Below, in pieces: positions 63,378 to 64,000 of a DNA stretch of 64,000 bases. The DNA is from Lachnospiraceae bacterium M18-1 (GTDB lineage: Bacteria > Bacillota > Clostridia > Lachnospirales > Lachnospiraceae): assembly GCA_000403295.2 (NCBI GenBank), contig KE159611.1:736767-800766 (forward strand). The letters are read 5' to 3'. Position 1 is the first letter of the stretch. Each line of letters opens with the position of its first letter. Position numbers and translations under genes: made by a program. Below the pieces are notes generated by a model. It was given only the letters and a program-made list of their open reading frames with translations, was not told the origin of the DNA and did not search any database.

Positions 63378-63450
63378 AGCCGATGATCGGACTCGAACCG
63401 ATAACCTGCTGATTACAAATCAGCTGCTCTGCCAATTGAGCCACATCGGC
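63378..63450 (-). tRNA. tRNA-Thr (TGT)
   Basis: 73 nt, acceptor GCCGATG/CATCGGC, anticodon TGT in CTGATTTGTAATCAG. CCA not encoded. Confidence 0.97.
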
Positions 63451-63542
63451 AAGCTAACTGCTTGCACGTCATTACATTGTACCCATAATGGGTACATGTA
63501 ATTCCTCATGCAAATTATCTATATAACAAGCCTTTCGGCTGA

Positions 63543-63624
63543 TGGATGGAGGTGGATTCGAACCACCGAAGCAACTTGCAACAGATTTACAGTCTGCCCC
63601 CTTTGGCCACTCGGGAATCCATCC
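63543..63624 (-). tRNA. tRNA-Tyr (GTA)
   Basis: 82 nt with a long variable arm (class II), acceptor GGATGGA/TCCATCC, anticodon GTA in CAGACTGTAAATCTG. CCA not encoded. Confidence 0.97.
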
Positions 63625-63636
63625 AATTTTTCTAAA

Positions 63637-63709
63637 TGGGGCCTATAGGGCTCGAACCTATGACCCTCTGCTTGTAAGGCAGATGCTCTCCCAGCTGAGC
63701 TAAGACCCC
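63637..63709 (-). tRNA. tRNA-Val (TAC)
   Basis: 73 nt, anticodon TAC in CTGCCTTACAAGCAG, acceptor GGGGTCT/AGGCCCC. CCA not encoded. Confidence 0.97.
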
Positions 63710-63714
63710 ATAAA

Positions 63715-63788
63715 CGACCCAGAAGAGACTCGAACTCTCGACCTCCGCCGTGACAGGGCGGCGCTCTAACCAACTGAGCCACTGGGCC
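63715..63788 (-). tRNA. tRNA-Asp (GTC)
   Basis: 74 nt, discriminator G, anticodon GTC in CGCCCTGTCACGGCG, acceptor GGCCCAG/CTGGGTC. CCA not encoded. Nearest to the rRNA. Confidence 0.97.
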
Positions 63789-63879
63789 ATATATTTAATT
63801 AGTGCACCTTCAAAACTACACACGAAGAAACCATTATCTATATCCTATCCTTACTGCTCTCTCAAGCATCAACCACCTC

Positions 63880-64000
63880 TTGGTTATGCCCTCGACCTAT
63901 TAGTGACGGTCAGCTCCATACATTACTGCACTTCCACCTCCGCCCTATCTACCTCGTCGTCTTCAAGGGGTCTTACTGAATTATCTTCATGGGATATCTC
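63880..64000 (-). rRNA. rrl: 23S rRNA, 3' end (partial)
   Basis: The minus strand reads GAGATATCCCATGAAG...AGTAAGACCCC...GGTAGATAGG...GTGGAAGTGCAG...CTAATAGGTCGAGGGC, the conserved 3' end of 23S rRNA. It continues beyond the window. The 91 bp to tRNA-Asp contain no 5S gene. Confidence 0.95.

Overview
The window looks like a chromosomal segment of a motile, spore-forming anaerobe of the Clostridia, most likely Lachnospiraceae. This is inferred from a group A4-type [FeFe] hydrogenase, spmA/spmB, a T-box-controlled proS, PK/PV-TG sortase-type surface proteins, the holB-ricT-trmN6-rsmI cluster and the low-GC Gram-positive form of the tRNAs and the 23S 3' end. I cannot name a species.

Layout. 1-4.7 kb: c-di-GMP signalling (PilZ-like fragment, REC-GGDEF protein), T-box plus prolyl-tRNA synthetase, GNAT acetyltransferase. 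4.7-8.5 kb: hydrogenase operon (GltD-like flavoprotein plus HydA) behind an array of 20-bp direct repeats. 8.9-13 kb: a YiaK-type reductase, a YesL-like protein and a flagellin carrying an inserted metalloprotease (flagellinolysin), then a zinc-ribbon protein. 13.1-17.8 kb (minus strand): threonine aldolase, TauE exporter, amidohydrolase and a two-gene DUF3100-type membrane system. 18-24 kb: a short flagellin-like protein, a Crp/Fnr-type regulator, an ECF sigma/anti-sigma pair, a cell-wall surface protein. 24.3-29.2 kb: two-component system with an ABC-2 type transporter. 29.4-31.5 kb: ISAs1-like element. 31.7-37.6 kb: chemoreceptor, GH31 alpha-xylosidase, inositol-phosphatase-like and DJ-1/PfpI proteins. 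38.2-41.3 kb: sulfur amino acid genes (metY, cysK) with a divergent Rrf2 regulator. 41.3-44.4 kb: transglutaminase-like surface protein. 44.7-48.4 kb: AT-rich ATPase/TOPRIM-like (AbiL/Rlo-like) modules stacked on duplicated spmA 3' ends. 48.4-51 kb: DUF885 lipoprotein and spmB. 51-53 kb: group II intron. 53.2-58.6 kb: a degenerate orphan ABC ATPase, then the rsmI-trmN6-ricT-holB-gmk cluster. 58.6-60.5 kb: Orn/Lys/Arg decarboxylase with an in-frame 69-bp repeat array. 60.6-63 kb: type I toxin-antitoxin candidate and a prophage remnant. 63.1-64 kb: six tRNAs and the 3' end of a 23S rRNA, all on the minus strand.

Recurring theme: non-coding palindromic elements. Four copies of a 147-150 bp element with GTTACTGTTCACAC-like ends occur (1512, 29241, 38010, 52973). 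A 195-bp and an 86-bp element have related ends, and two larger composite palindromes lie at 3.85-4.06 and 8.46-8.69 kb.

The strongest candidates for something new are the stacked ATPase/TOPRIM modules at the 3' end of spmA, with an identical 26-bp segment at both boundaries, and the dispersed palindromic element family. The protease flagellin belongs to a family that has been described. All functions are assigned by reading sequence motifs only; no database search was run.
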